This document shows positions 42,965 through 55,771 of a stretch of 64,000 bases of DNA, one piece after another. Position numbers and translations under genes: made by a program. This DNA comes from Cylindrodendrum hubeiense (lineage: Eukaryota > Ascomycota > Sordariomycetes > Hypocreales > Nectriaceae): positions 24,488 through 88,487 of the forward strand of contig JAANBB010000136.1 of the NCBI GenBank assembly GCA_014621425.1. Reading direction: 5' to 3'. The notes below the pieces were generated by a model. That model saw only the letters and a program-made list of their open reading frames with translations. It ran no database searches and was not told the DNA's origin. How positions within the stretch are numbered: position 1 is the stretch's first letter; the number at the start of each line of letters is the position of its first letter.

Positions 42965-45900
42965 CGTGAAAGGAAGAGAGGGCGAAAAGAACGACGGCGG
43001 ATGACTGGTGACTGACCGACTCGGTGGTGCGCGGTGCGGTGCAGTGCTGGTCCTGGTAGCTGGCTGATTCTGGCGGCGCTGAGGGGCAGGGGTGGACAAA
43101 AATGCAGCGACGTTGGGTGTTGGGTCAGTGCTTCGTGCAGTGGGCGGGAGATCAAGAGATGGAGCAGGTCAAAGAACAAGTCGAAGGACAATCACAGGCA
43201 GCCAGTTTATACGAATGCGCATGCCTCTCTGGTAGACGTCTCCAGGACTCTTAGGTGAGAGGCAGGATAGGAATGCGGATGTGGAGGAAAGGAGGAGGAG
43301 GAGACGAGCGAGCGTGACGAAGGCGGCCGAGGACTGACACTTGAGAGCGAGCGAGACGTTGAAAGATTGCGTCGGGTTTGGCCAAGGGGAGTGGGCGGGG
43401 CGGGTGAGGGACGGGTGAGGGACGGACTGGGGACTGGGGCGAGGTACCTGGGCGCTGTGTCAGCGGCACTGGGGGTACCTGCGCATTGTCGACCTCTCGT
43501 CGACTGGTCGTATTGTCGAGGCGGCGACGGCGGTCACAAGCGCATCGCTGGGGCATCACTGGGGCACCATTGAGAAGAAAAGTCTCACCCCCCACTGTGT
43601 GTCCAGCCAGGTACGGGAGGCAGGTACTCTTTCTGCAACAGCCTATGACGAGGTACCGTTGCCACACCCGTTCCAGGTAATCCACGGAATCCAGGCGATC
43701 CAGGCTGCCCACAGGGCCCGCCACCCACCGGCCTGGACCACCGCCCAGCTGCCCCGGGTCGCCGGCCACCACCGAACCGGGGCGCCAAACAGGGCACCAG
43801 GCCGGGCGCCAGGGACCCTACAGCACGTCTTGTCCTGGAGCCTCCAAATCAGGGTAAACGGGCATGCCGGTGTGAGCTCTGTCTGCTGTGCCATGTGCCA
43901 TGTCGGCATGTCGTGGGACACCGACACCGCGGCGGGCGGACACTAGTTGCCGAGAGAGCACAAAGGGGAGAGTGAGTTCTCCGTGCCAGTCAGAAGACTA
44001 GTCAGAAGACCGGTCACAGCACCACTGCCATTGGAGACTGAAATGAAAATTCAGAGCCGGTTTCGCTGCGTAGTAAATTCCCCATCCAGCCTCCATCGTG
44101 GGATGGGCTTCTTTCAAGCTTACACAGGTATGCAACCCGATCACGGGGGATCGAGGCACCGAGGGGATTGGGCAAATCTGGGATATTATTGTGCGTCCAA
44201 GAGTCAAGACATCCAGAACCAGGAGCTCGGACGAGTACCCTACCGTCCCTACCGTCCCTACCGTCCCAGCTTGCCCAGGTACACTACTTTCGGGGCCCGA
44301 GTCTACTCTGGTACGCTAATCTAGTCCCTGGAACTGGAACTCCTTCCCCGGCCACAGCCAGAGACTGGCGGTGGGTTATTTCTGTCCAGACGGAGACTGG
44401 TAGGACTGGTGGGGGTTTGCTTTCGGTTATGGTCCCTCATAGTGGGGTTATCATCAACATGGGGGCGACTCAGCTAGTGTAACGTTGACAGTGTGTCTTG
44501 AGCTTGTGTCGTTTATTGCACTGTCTCCGAGCTCGCCCTTGCACCATTTCCAGCAGGTGTGACTCAGACCCCACAGTGTAAACTCTTCGACACACACGCG
44601 TTCGGTAACATTCCATTAGAAGCTGGTTTGATTGTCCCAATTCCGGGATCAGCGTCCAGGGTGCAAGCCGAGCAACGTCAGCGACCAGCGCCAGCACGAG
44701 GTTGTCTCAGTTTCCCCAGGTCGAGCCAAATTCCAAGCCATTCAGGGGAGTAGGCATTGAAGACGGCATTTACATTGGCATTGTCATTAGCCGTAAATTG
44801 CCCAGGCTGCTCATCTCTTTCCTCGTTTCCATGCGGTCGGTGCTCGTGCTGCGCTCAACGGATGCACCACGACGCACACAGCACGCACGAGGGAGCCTCA
44901 GCGGCGCCAAAACCAAGTCCTGTTGTCGAGTCACCTCGTTTCGCCCTGGCAAGCCTGGCAAAGCCGTTGCTGCAACCAGCCAGGAAAACCCACCCGGGGG
45001 GCCGAGGCCGCGTTGCCCGGTTCTGCTAGGCCTGCATGCTGCTGCTGCCACTGCTTCCAGGGTGTTCCCGCCGTGATGTTCCTGCAGCCCCTCTCACCGA
45101 CACTTTCGCTGCAAGCCAAGTCGTCGAGGTTGGAGCCAGGTCGTGGAGCCCAGGTCGTGGAGCCCAGGTCGTGGACTCGTGCGTGTGGAACTCGGCGACG
45201 GCCCCGCGCGGCCAAGGCGGCTCTGGAGGGATGGATCGATGGAGCGAATGGAGCGGGAAACGGCCGAGGGTGACTGTGGCGACATGATATGAGCGGCGCC
45301 GGGAGCTTGGTGAACCACCCAGCCCAAGCATTCTTATCATCTTGGTCTCGTCACATCACACTTCCTCTTGCCTCTTCCGACTCTGAAGACTTGGATCCGC
45401 AGGGGTGCTGACGCTGCTGCCGCCGCCGGTGCTGCAACCTGCTGCACATGGAAGCTTGGAGGGTTACCTTGGGAATCATCTGTCTCGTGTTACACAAAAC
45501 GCCATCAACCCTGGATTGCGTTGGGACTCCCGAGGCGGAAGCTTGAATCCTTGATTGAATCCTTGATACCGAATGCCTTGAGATGCCAACAAAAGACACT
45601 GCCGCCTGCTAAACCTCTTACACACCGACTCAGAGACGACGGGGGTTTCCCAAGCAGCGTCCCGAACTATCTCGCACATCTTACACATACATACACATAC
45701 ATACACATCCCTACTACATGCTCGTACATATGCACCCTCTGAAACTGGTAGACTCTGGAAGGAAGCTGCCCCTCCCCCCACGCGACAGCCCTTCCATCCC
45801 TCACTTCCATGCCCAGCCCGCAGCCAACCAAACCAAACACCTCCGAATCCTCCACTCCCACAGCGCACATTTCACATTCCACATCCCGCATCCCGCACGC

Positions 45901-48900
45901 ACGCGTCCCGCAACCCGTACGCGCCCCCCTCGCATCCATCTCTGCCGGCCGCTCTCCAAAGTCAAGATGAGACATGACACAAGCTTTCGGATGCCCAACC
46001 TGCCCGGATAACCGACATCTCGGAGTGGCCCAACACCGTGCTTCCACGCGCGTGCACATGCGCCGTTATCGCCCCAACCACCATCCACTCGCGCACCTGC
46101 ACGACGGGAAGTCTCAGCACCTCAGGAACGGAAGAGTATCGCCGCCATCATGGGAAGGGCTCACGCGAAGGGCTCACGAGAAGGGCCACGGCGTCTCAGC
46201 ATCCCACGTTCCCGCGCTTCGCCTCCCACGCGACGGAGTTCCACGTCCTTTACTTTGTCTCCCCCCACACTCACCGCATCTGCCATGTCCCAGATGGATC
46301 CCCCCGACCCCTGTCTCCCGGTCCCCCTCGCTCACACACACCCCGTCCTGCATCTCTGGTCTCTCCATGTCTCCCACGATGCCTGCAAGCCCGTACTAGA
46401 TGCCGAGCCGAGTCTAAATCGCAGATGTCGCATCTGGTATGGATGCGCTTGAACAGGAGATCTCCAGCGGCTCTCGTTCTGCGGCCTGGTCTCCGATCAC
46501 GTACGATGCCACACTGCTTTTCTCGCCGACGACATAGACAGGCCCCTTGCAGCTCCGACCACCACCTTATTCTGACCAAGTCCGGGCTCCGGCTCACTGA
46601 GGCCATACCATGGGGCATCTCTCCTGACCCCGAGCACAACCCATATGGGCCCTTGGATAACCTCCTGGCTACTCTAGCTGCCTGTCGAATCGGTGAAGCT
46701 TCTCCGACCCGTGCTCAGATGTCTCCTCGGGTGATGCCTGCATCACCCCAGCCTCACTCTCCCTCCCTTCTCTCACCTCCTTCTCCATCTCGTGTTTGCG
46801 GCTATCAAAGCTCATCCCGTACTTGGTACACGTGGGCCTTGCTCCCTGCGCGCCCATCCGGGGCGAGCAAGGGCGCAAATCCGACCTCCGTCTTTCGGTT
46901 GACGTCCCCAGATGCACGTCAGGATACCAAATTGTATGGGCCCATGACGAGACATGGCCCCCTGCCGGCTAGAGAACATCGTGGACTCTTCTCCTTCTCG
47001 TGCTTACCCACGTTGCACACCGCTTAGTTGGCCAACTGGTACTTCGTAGTTGCCGCCTAGCGACGAAGTTTACAGGCTGAGAATGTCTGTAGCTCTTGGG
47101 ATTAGGTTCGGCCCACGGTGGTCTGATCCTCATGGAGCCTAGACAGGCATTCCAACTGTAAGCCTAATTTCATGACGGGTACATCTGTACAATATCGGAT
47201 TTCACAAGGTGGCGCAAGGCCAGACCTGCTTCCAAGTTGGAGAGAGGCGCCTGCAACCCATTCGTAGCCAGAGACCACAGCAACAGCCTGCATGGTCACG
47301 GGAGCAACCAGCTGTCTCAAATCTTGACTGGCACACTAGCTGCGAGATCTGAGATGTCTCTCTTTCCCCAAGTCCAAGCACACGTCGATCTCCGGATCAT
47401 AAAATTAGCTCGCACCCCAACACTGACTACTTGTGACAGCCCATCTACCCGAGGGAGGATCGTCCCGCGTCCCGTCTCCACTCGCCATGTGCCCCCTCTT
47501 CCGGCCGCGGTGTGGGGAAAGCCAAACTTGATACTCACGGGAAGTTGAACGCCCCGACTATTTCCAGAGTTGTATCGCTCGGCTTTGTTGCCCCTTTTGG
47601 TGGATTGCGTAAGAGCGTTGCTGTAACACTGAACGGTTGGCTGTCCTAGGCTCCTGTCGTTGAGTTGATGTGTACCGAGATCGGGCTGGACCGGGAGGCG
47701 CACACGTCGGTTGTGACGGAAGCCGCCGTCATTGCCGGTTTTGACGCAAAAAGGTATTTCACGCCAGGACTTTGTACATAATGAATGTTGACCGTCGGCA
47801 CTCTGGTCCGTTGTGACGTCTTAACCCCAGGCTCAACAAGTTCTGCAGCTTGGGGCTCCCCCGCAGCCCTACAATGCAACTGCTCTGCAACTCGACGGCT
47901 GCAAGCCGCACGACCTACCTTGTCACCCAAGGTAACCTTGCAACTTTGTATTTCTACAATCGGAACCTTGAACATATAGTGGCGTCCAGCCACGCCGTGA
48001 GCTTCTGTGTGGTGGTGTCGCCGTTGTTGTAGCACCCTTGGAGCCTGCATGTGCTGCCGAGGTGCCGTTCTTGCGTTCATGGGCGGGGAGAATACGACTC
48101 GTAGAATATTATTGCAGCGTATTATACCGTGTCTAAGCTGGACCCCAGGTTTTGTGATCTAGATAGTGTAGCATGAGGGAGTGTAGTGAGTCCAGGCACT
48201 CTCAAGAGAGTGACGACAGAAGACTGCGATGAGCAATCCCGAAATGTTGCAAAGAAGACTGTTTCCCGATTTGGTAAAACATATTTGAGATCGTTGACTA
48301 CACCTTGACCAGTTGATTATTATTTACCGGCTTGTGAGACAACCTCCAGAGAGCTGACTCTTTTCCCGTTCACACTCGAGTCTTGCTCTAGGGTAGCTGG
48401 GATTGCAACTCGAGTGACGACACGGAACCATGCACTTGGCCATTAATATAATATGATGAGTCAAAGGAGATTTAGCTATGGATTTTTTCAGTATTGAAGA
48501 TAACTGGTTTATGGTATGTTTCGACCGCTTCACGAATTGAGAGCTTGTGTTCAACTCTGAGCTCGGCTCAATAGTTAGCCTTTGGATATGGGCAACATCC
48601 GAAGATTTGGCATAGCAAGGCTGTCCGCTCCAATACGAAAACATATTAATAATTTAAATACGCCATTGGACGGAGGACCTGCTCCTAAGAATGTGCAGGC
48701 TGCGACATTGCATGGGTACTGTTCAGTGTCTTGGAAATGTGACCGATGCACCGACGAACTTGACTCCGATATCGCAGATCTAACAATCGACGACGATAAA
48801 GCTCCTTATCACCATTTAATTTACGTCAAGAGCACATATACGTTCGACTCCTCTCGATTCTTTGAGTCACATCCCATCGCTCCCACTAGACTCACCAACT

Positions 48901-49826
48901 GACGTATACCCTCCACTCACACTATCCTTATCTCAACGCCAAAAAGCCCCGAATAGTGGCCTTGGCGCCGGACCCAGCCACGAGGTTCGTGCGGGGAGAT
49001 AAGGTTGAACAGTTGCCGGACTTTGGTGGGACGGGGCCGGCAATCGAACGGATGAGGAAAGTACATGCGGTAGACAGAAAGGGAAACGCTATGCGGTGGG
49101 AATAGAGCCTTGCGGTATGAGTGACTAGCGCTGGCCATTGATGGGTCCTGGGGAACGAGTCAGATTCACCAAGGATTGGTGACGGACGAAGACAACTCAG
49201 GCAATACGAGTGAACGCTCCGACTTCGTATGGAAGCAAATCTATTTCTCAGGGTAGCGCGGTGAAGCCCCTATTTTTCGCGAGATACTGAAGCCATTCGG
49301 CCGTCATATTACTCGATATTTGGTGTTAACCCGACATCTATCCGAAAAATGACGACGCTGACAGAATTTTCAAAGTCTGGACCGTTCGTGACGACTGTTT
49401 ATGACGACTGTTTATGACGACCGAGATTAGAAATCCTCAACTGCCATCATGCGTCCCCCGCAACAGCATAGGCAGCCACAATTCATCCGCCTCTATGGTT
49501 TGTCAGTTCTGTGATTCCGAGCCTCATTCCGAACTCGATGCAGTATGTATAGGCTATTGCCCCATAGTTTGTCAGCAGCAAGATCCCACTATCCCCAAAC
49601 AAGCATCACCGACCTTCGGTCCAATTGCCCGCTTGGACCATCTGGGAAGCCAAGCCTCAGGCTCGTGGGTTTGTCCGTCGCCTCGACAGCGTAATGGCGA
49701 CGGTCAATGGGGTGCCGCTGTGGAGCGGGATGATACATAGGAAGGGTTTGCCCCCCCGGGTCGTAGAGCTGCTGCTTCATCTCAGCGGTGAGTATCGTAA
49801 ACCGAACTTGATTGTCCTTGGATACA
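42965..49826. other. 6.9-kb gene-poor divergent intergenic region
   Basis: Lies between divergently transcribed genes. Many open frames arise from high GC, but none shows a domain, consistent splicing or a plausible composition. The longest, at 46038-47027, is Ser/Pro/Arg-rich and lacks an ATG at its first position. Pyrimidine-rich stretches (45.6-46.4 kb) resemble long fungal 5' leaders. Small repeats are present: three 9-bp TACCGTCCC copies near 44240, a 14-bp array at 45140, a CATACATACA tract near 45690 and a TGACGACTGTTTA duplication near 49388. A 104-codon ATG frame at 48588-48902 (with CSVSWKCDRCTDEL) is possible but unsupported. Confidence 0.5.
45140..45180. repeat. 14-bp tandem repeat, about 2.7 copies
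   Basis: GTCGTGGAGCCCAG repeats head to tail at 45140 and 45154, with a partial third copy from 45168. It is in the gene-poor region. Confidence 0.8.
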
Positions 49827-51487
49827 ATGGCAGAGGACGAAGAGCGTGTTCCCGGTATCGGAAGCGATGGCATGCCGGATGTCGAAAAGCTCGGCCGGCA
49901 GAGACCCGCTACTTTTGCCTCGCTATGGGCTGAAGTCGGCTTTGGCGTGGCCCTCCTGGGTTCCATGTTGCTGGCTGTGAGTTGTCCAACTATAACCCGC
50001 AATGCTCAGGGGCCTCGAGTCTGTGTAGGAACCCGGAAACTAACCCGCATTGACAGGAATTCTTCGTCAGCGGCTTCCACATCATCCTCCCACCCCTGGT
50101 CAAAGAGCTGGACATTCCAGCCGCCTCGCAGACATGGCCGTCCAGCGTCTTCTCGCTCATCACAGGTGCCTTCCTGCTGCCCATGGGCCGCATCGGCGAT
50201 AAGTACGGTGGCTATGTGCTCTTCAACGCTGGCCTGCTGTGGTTCTTCCTGTGGTGCCTCATCGCCGGCTTCAGCAAGAACTACATGATGCTGATCATGT
50301 GCCGTGCCATGCAGGGTTTCGGGCCCGCCGCCTATCTGCCCGGAGGCGTCATGCTGCTGGGCAAGATCTACCGCCCGGGCCCTCGTAAGAACCTCATCTT
50401 TGCTCTGTACGGCGCGTTTGCGCCGCTGGGCTTCTTTCTGGGCATCCTCATGGGTGGGCTGTCGGCCGAGTTCCTGAACTGGCGGTGGTACTTTTGGATC
50501 GGAGCCATTACGGTCGGTGTCGTGTCAGTCGTGTCTCTGCTGACTATCCCGTTTGACTTCCGTGAAAAGCGAGTTGCCGTTGACATGGATTGGTGGGGGA
50601 TTGCGACTGTTGTCCCTGGGTTGCTGCTCATAGTCTATGCTATCACGGACAGCTCGCACGCGCCGGAGGGTTGGAAGACGCCATATATCATCGTAACGTT
50701 GATACTTGGCGTCCTGTTCCTCGTCGGCGCATGGTACGTTGAAACGCGGGTATCTGCGAACCCTATGCTGCCGGCAGATCTATTTTTGCCGCGGTACATG
50801 ACGCGCCTGATGGTGGCCCTGTTCATGGGATACGGCACATTTGGCCTGTTCCTCTTCTACTCGACCTTCTATATCGAGCTCGTGCTGGACCAGTCACCGT
50901 TGACCACGGCCATTTGGTACATTCCCCTGTTTGCGGGTGGCATCCTCATCGCCACGGTGGGAGGGTTCACGTTGCATCTCCTGCCAGGGCGGCTGCTTCT
51001 TGTCATCTCGGCAGTGGCCAATCTCACGTGCATGCTGCTGTTCGCCATCATACCGGAGAACCCTAACTACTGGGCGTACGTGTTCCCGTCAATGCTGTGT
51101 GCGACGATGGGCATTGACATCACCTACACGGTGAGCAACGTCTTTATTACAACGAACCTGCCCAGTCACTTGCAGGGCCTTGCAGGGGCGGTCATCAACA
51201 GTGTGTTGTTCCTGGGCATCAGTTTCTGGCTAGGCATTGCGGACATCGCAGTTGGGGAGACGAGCCACCTGGGCCAGCGGCAGAGCTACAAGGTCGCATT
51301 CTGGCTGGCCGTGGGCGTGGCAGCAGTGCCACTGCTGCTATTGCCGTTCCTCAAGATCGGGTCAGCCAAGAGCGACCTCACTGTTGAGGAGCGGCAGCGC
51401 CTTGAGGCTGAGGCACAGTCGACCGAGGAGGTCGCAGAGACTGGGGAGCCTGCACGGCAGCAAGACGCTGAGAAGCGTGCGGAATGA
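49827..51487 (+). CDS. MFS transporter (drug:H+ antiporter-like)
   Basis: A plasma-membrane multi-spanning transporter. Exons 49827-49976 and 50057-51487 give 526 residues, typical for the 14-helix DHA2 group. The ATG begins MAEDEERVPGIGSDG, a short acidic cytosolic tail. The first helix (VGFGVALLGSMLLA) runs across the intron into EFFVSGFHIILPPLVKEL. The MFS loop motif between helices 2 and 3 is MGRIGDKYGGYVLF, and motif C-like sequence is in the helix AFAPLGFFLGILMGGL. Later helices include FLFYSTFYIELVLD, PLFAGGILIATVGGF and LPSHLQGLAGAVINSVLFLG. The C-terminus is an acidic and Gln-rich tail (EAEAQSTEEVAETGEPARQQ). Export of a toxic or secreted metabolite is the usual inference for the group, but the substrate is unknown. 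It has no enzyme neighbours to suggest a cluster. Confidence 0.92.
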
Positions 51488-54400
51488 TAGATCGAAATGC
51501 GGCAGTTGGACCTGCATCTGCATCAACAAGGAGCAAGGAGCAAGGAGCAAGGGTTAGAGGGATTTGAATCGTGTTCATAACGGCCAACACTTGAAATAGA
51601 ATGCTACAGTACTTAATATTTCGGATGAGGCTTACGGTCCCCTGATATGCAGGCACTTTATGACGGGGATAGGCGGGTCTACCTGGCACAACTGAAGATG
51701 GGAATCAATTATCGTCAAGGTTACGAGGTTACATCGTTCGCAGTGCACTGGCCCCCGATGTGAAATATGAAGTGCATCTCAGGCCAAATCTCGCGGGCAC
51801 AGACACCGGGGAACGAGAGCCGTGTCACGAATCGACGGATACCGCTGCAGGGATGTAGATTGCCCGAGGCTTGCGAGGGCCGCGCCCGCGATCCCAGACA
51901 GCCGAAGTAGCAAACCAAACAGTCCAGCACCGGTGACACGATTCCCGGGCCATGTTCTGTCCATGGCAGCCGCAGACCGGGATCAGGATTGCAAAGGTCG
52001 AGACGAAAAGGAAAGAAAAAATTGGACGCGCGCGCCCCTGCATGAAATTATATGTACGACCATTTTCTTTCTTTTGTTCTCATCCCTTCAGAGAAATTTT
52101 GTGCCCGTGCCTGGGAATGGAACATGGGTCGAGCAGCTGGGAGGACCCGTCTGGGGAGATGAAGGGCAACGTGGCGACGGCGTGTCGCGGCCGGGGCGCC
52201 ACTGTGCAACGGTGGGCTGGGCCCCTGTAGGGACCGCGAGATAGGGCCTGGGGCCTTCTGTCGCGGGAGAGAGATGAGGTGCAGCGTGGCGGACCAGGGT
52301 GGTGGTTGGAAGTGTTGGCGTGGGTTGGCGATGTTGGCGATGTTGACGTGGAATCACAGCACCGCTGAGTGAGCATAGCCAGTCAACCAGTCAGCATATG
52401 CAAGCGCAGCGGAAGACGACACGGGTGTTGGGCCCAGGCCTCACGTCTGCGTGATGCGACGCTGCACCTCAGCCAGGCTTGGTGTTGTTTCCTTTGCTTC
52501 CCTTGCGTCCCTTGCGTCCCTCAGCTGAACTGGGGAGACACGCCAGCTGAGCCGGATACAAGCTCGAACCATAGCAGCTGGAGCACGAGACACTGGTTCA
52601 GTCCAGCGCAAACGACCTGGCTGTGCACTCGGGACGGCGCGAGATATCACGCGCCGGCTGCTCGCTACAGCAGCAGAGCAGCTCGCTACAGCAGGTAAGC
52701 TGACCGTGACCTGTCCCGCATCGGCCCAGGAGACGCAACCAAGGCAAAAGTCCCCGCCCAAGACCAGGACCAGAGCCGCTGCTCCGTGTTGCGTACGTAG
52801 TACTTACATGAGGACATGTAGGCGTCATCGTCGGCTCTTCGACTGGGGAAAGGCGGAGCCGAGACAAGCAACAGGCTGGGCGAGAGCCAAGGGCCCCGAA
52901 AAAAGCAACAAACCTATGGGAAGACACGACTGGGTCGGCGACAGGGCCCCAAAACTTGGAAGACGGGGCGGTGGAGTGGGGTTGAGCCGGGAAGTCCTGT
53001 CCTTTCCCTTTTGCATCCTGCGCAGCCACACGCGAGTATGAGTGTGGTGGAGTGGTGGGCGTTGGCGTTGAGCTTGATACGTGCCGGCTGGCGAGCCTGG
53101 GGCAAGTGTGCGATGGGCGAGAGAGGTCACAGCGGGCGGCTTCGCTGTGAACACGGCCAGCATCTGGGGTGATGGTGAATGACTGCAGGAGATAAGAACA
53201 AGAGGGTGGGTGAGATAAGGGGGTGGCAATCAATTGACGTCCGATATGGATATGGCCATGGATGGTGATGGATGCATGCACCAACAAAGCGTTGGGTAAT
53301 ACTCGGCGCCCCGTATTCACCTTCGGACAAAGGACCGAGCATGAATACAGTGCCTGCAGCAAGTGCAGAAAATTCTCTTCCAGACGGACGTCAGAGATTT
53401 TTCCTTTCTTTTTTCCGCCTTGATTCCTTGCGTCATTAGGGAGTCGCGTGGATGTGGACCCCGACTCACGACGCCCTGTTTCGTTTCCGCGGAGAGGGAT
53501 CCATCGGGTCCCAAGCTGCATCATCATCCATGGAGCCCATCGCTCGCAATGCCTGCAATAGCCCAGCCCCAGGGCGAGTTGTCCCCGATGCCTGCACAGC
53601 TATTTTTGAAGGTGGACTTGGGTAGGATGCATGTGTGGACGGGAAAAATTGGCAATATTGGGAAAGGATCTGATTTCTGCTGGGAGTCGCAAGCAGGGTC
53701 GTCGCACGCTGCCCTGTTTTTTGGGATGAGATGCATCTTGGGGAAAGTCGACGACCAGGGGGGTGGCGGTACTCCAAAGGACCCCTAAACAGGCCTTGAT
53801 CGACGTGAAGTCCCAGGCGGCAATCGGGAACAGCAGAAGTAAGAAAAGCTCGCCGCAGCAAAAAGGTTAGCCAAAAGGTTAGCCTCACGGACAGCGTTTC
53901 GGGGCAGAGCTTCGCAGGATGTGACGAGCTGAGGAGCAGCCACTTCCGGCACGGCCATTACTCATGTTGGGTGCCTCTTGGAGGGCCAGGACGCTCTGAG
54001 GGCGCTCTGATGGGACGCCGCTAGTGATTGTGGAGGGAGTTTAGAGTCGCATGCGGACCGGCACTCGCACTGACATCCACCCTTCTGTAGTTGGATGTAC
54101 TGGATGCTTGTCGGGTAAGTTACTGGGCGCTGCGGACCACGCACTATCTTGCTAGCACCACGACTCCACGACTTTGCCTTTGCCAGTCACCGACGAGGCG
54201 GGGGTCCTTCCACGAGTGACTTCTAGAGTGACCTCCCAGAGTGCCTTGCAGGAGCAGCGACTTCCTTCGGAGCAGTGCACACACACATAGTTAGTAGTTT
54301 AGTTTCAAGAGCGCCGTCCTCATCCCGGTCGCGGTCTGGAAATTCCATCCTTCCACCGTCACAGCACCACCGGCGGCGCATTTCCAACTACACCTCGTCT

Positions 54401-55771
54401 GTGCAACTACAACCCCTCGCCCAACAAACACGCCCAGAATCCCACGACATCCCACGACGTTGACGCCCCAGCTGTTCTCGCCGGCGGGCTGGCTGTGATA
54501 AGCAGACCGTCCTCGTCAATCGCACCTCTCCGTGCTGCTTGCCGCTTGCTGCTCCCTCCGCGCCTGGGACCTTGCAGCTGTCGTCCTCGTCGTGCTGCGC
54601 AGTGCAACTCGAACCTGCACCTCCAGTCGCACAACGTTTGCGCCAAAGCGACTCCCGCGCGCCTTGCCGTCGTCTCGTTGGTCGTATTGCGCGTCCGCCT
54701 GCCCTCAGGGTGAAAACACGGCCCTGAGCTCAGAGACCACGTCGTCGTCTGGTCGTGCTCCGTGTACTTTGTACGTGCTGTGCGTGTTCCTGTCGTACAT
54801 CCCTGGCCCGTCGTCTCGACGTCTGCTGCTTGTCGCAAGCGCTGTGGGGGACCGCCTGTGCCTGCGCACCACTTGGGGGACCACTTTGTACCTGGACTGA
54901 CACTGACCCTGACTGGGCCGCAGAAGCGAAACACCAGGATACCCAGTACAACGGCCGCTCGGAGCACATCGTCTCTCTCAAACCCGGTCTGTCAGTCCAT
55001 CCAGCCTGTCTGTGCTGGCATCTGAGTTGAATTTTTTAAACTCGCTCGTCAGCCATCCGCGGCCCTTCTTTTTTGTTTGTTTCTATGGGGATCCTTCCCG
55101 CCCGCTCCCGCTCGCCTATTTTCGCCCGACACATCCCTCTTAGGCTTCTGAAGCGGTTGTGATTTTCGAGACACTCTTCTCATTCACACCCATTCGCACT
55201 CAGCAATCTCTCGCCGTCCCTGTCTCTCCAATCTTGTTTCCAATCTTGTCTCCAATCGCGCATCCATCTCACTCGACGTTGCCTTGGACCCTTATCTACG
55301 TTCCCCAGCTTCGACAAGCACCGCCGCACCGCCGCAACACGCGACCACCACTTACCACCACCTACCACGCACCCGCCATTCACCACCCTCCGCCAACGAC
55401 GCTATCTCACCAGCTACTCCAATCCGCCACGCCCGCACTGCTGCACTCTCACACACCGACTCCAACGTCATATCATGGGGTGTTGACTCGTGACCTCTGT
55501 GCACACCTCCAAGCGCATCGCTCGTGGTCCTCGCATCTCGCCTACTGTGCGAGCTCCATGTCTCGGCCCTGGCGAGACCAGCTGAGTTACGTATTCACTG
55601 GCCCTATCTTCCCCGGATACCCACCGAGCTGAAGGACCGGACCCGAGCAAGCTCCAACAGACCGCGCCAGACCAGTGGGAGAAAAAGGATTAATACAACG
55701 GGGTATTCTCTGCATTCCTCGACCGGAGCAAAACCACCCACAGCGCTGCGTGCGCGACACATACAGCAGCC
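51488..55771. other. 4.3-kb intergenic/leader region
   Basis: Between two co-directional genes. No convincing protein gene; several overlapping open frames on both strands are low-complexity GC-rich artefacts. The last 0.6 kb (about 55160-55770) is C/T- and CAC-rich, like a long 5' UTR of the large gene that starts at 55772. Minor tandem repeats include AAGGAGC near 51530 and CCCTTGCGT near 52500. Confidence 0.5.

Noticed and set aside
46038..47027. 329-codon open frame in the gene-poor region
   Set aside because: Low-complexity Ser/Pro/Arg content, no ATG at the first position, and the other frames in the same interval are just as open.
48588..48902. 104-codon frame with a CDRC motif
   Set aside because: It has an ATG and plausible composition, but no family, splice or neighbour support; noted only within the intergenic entry.
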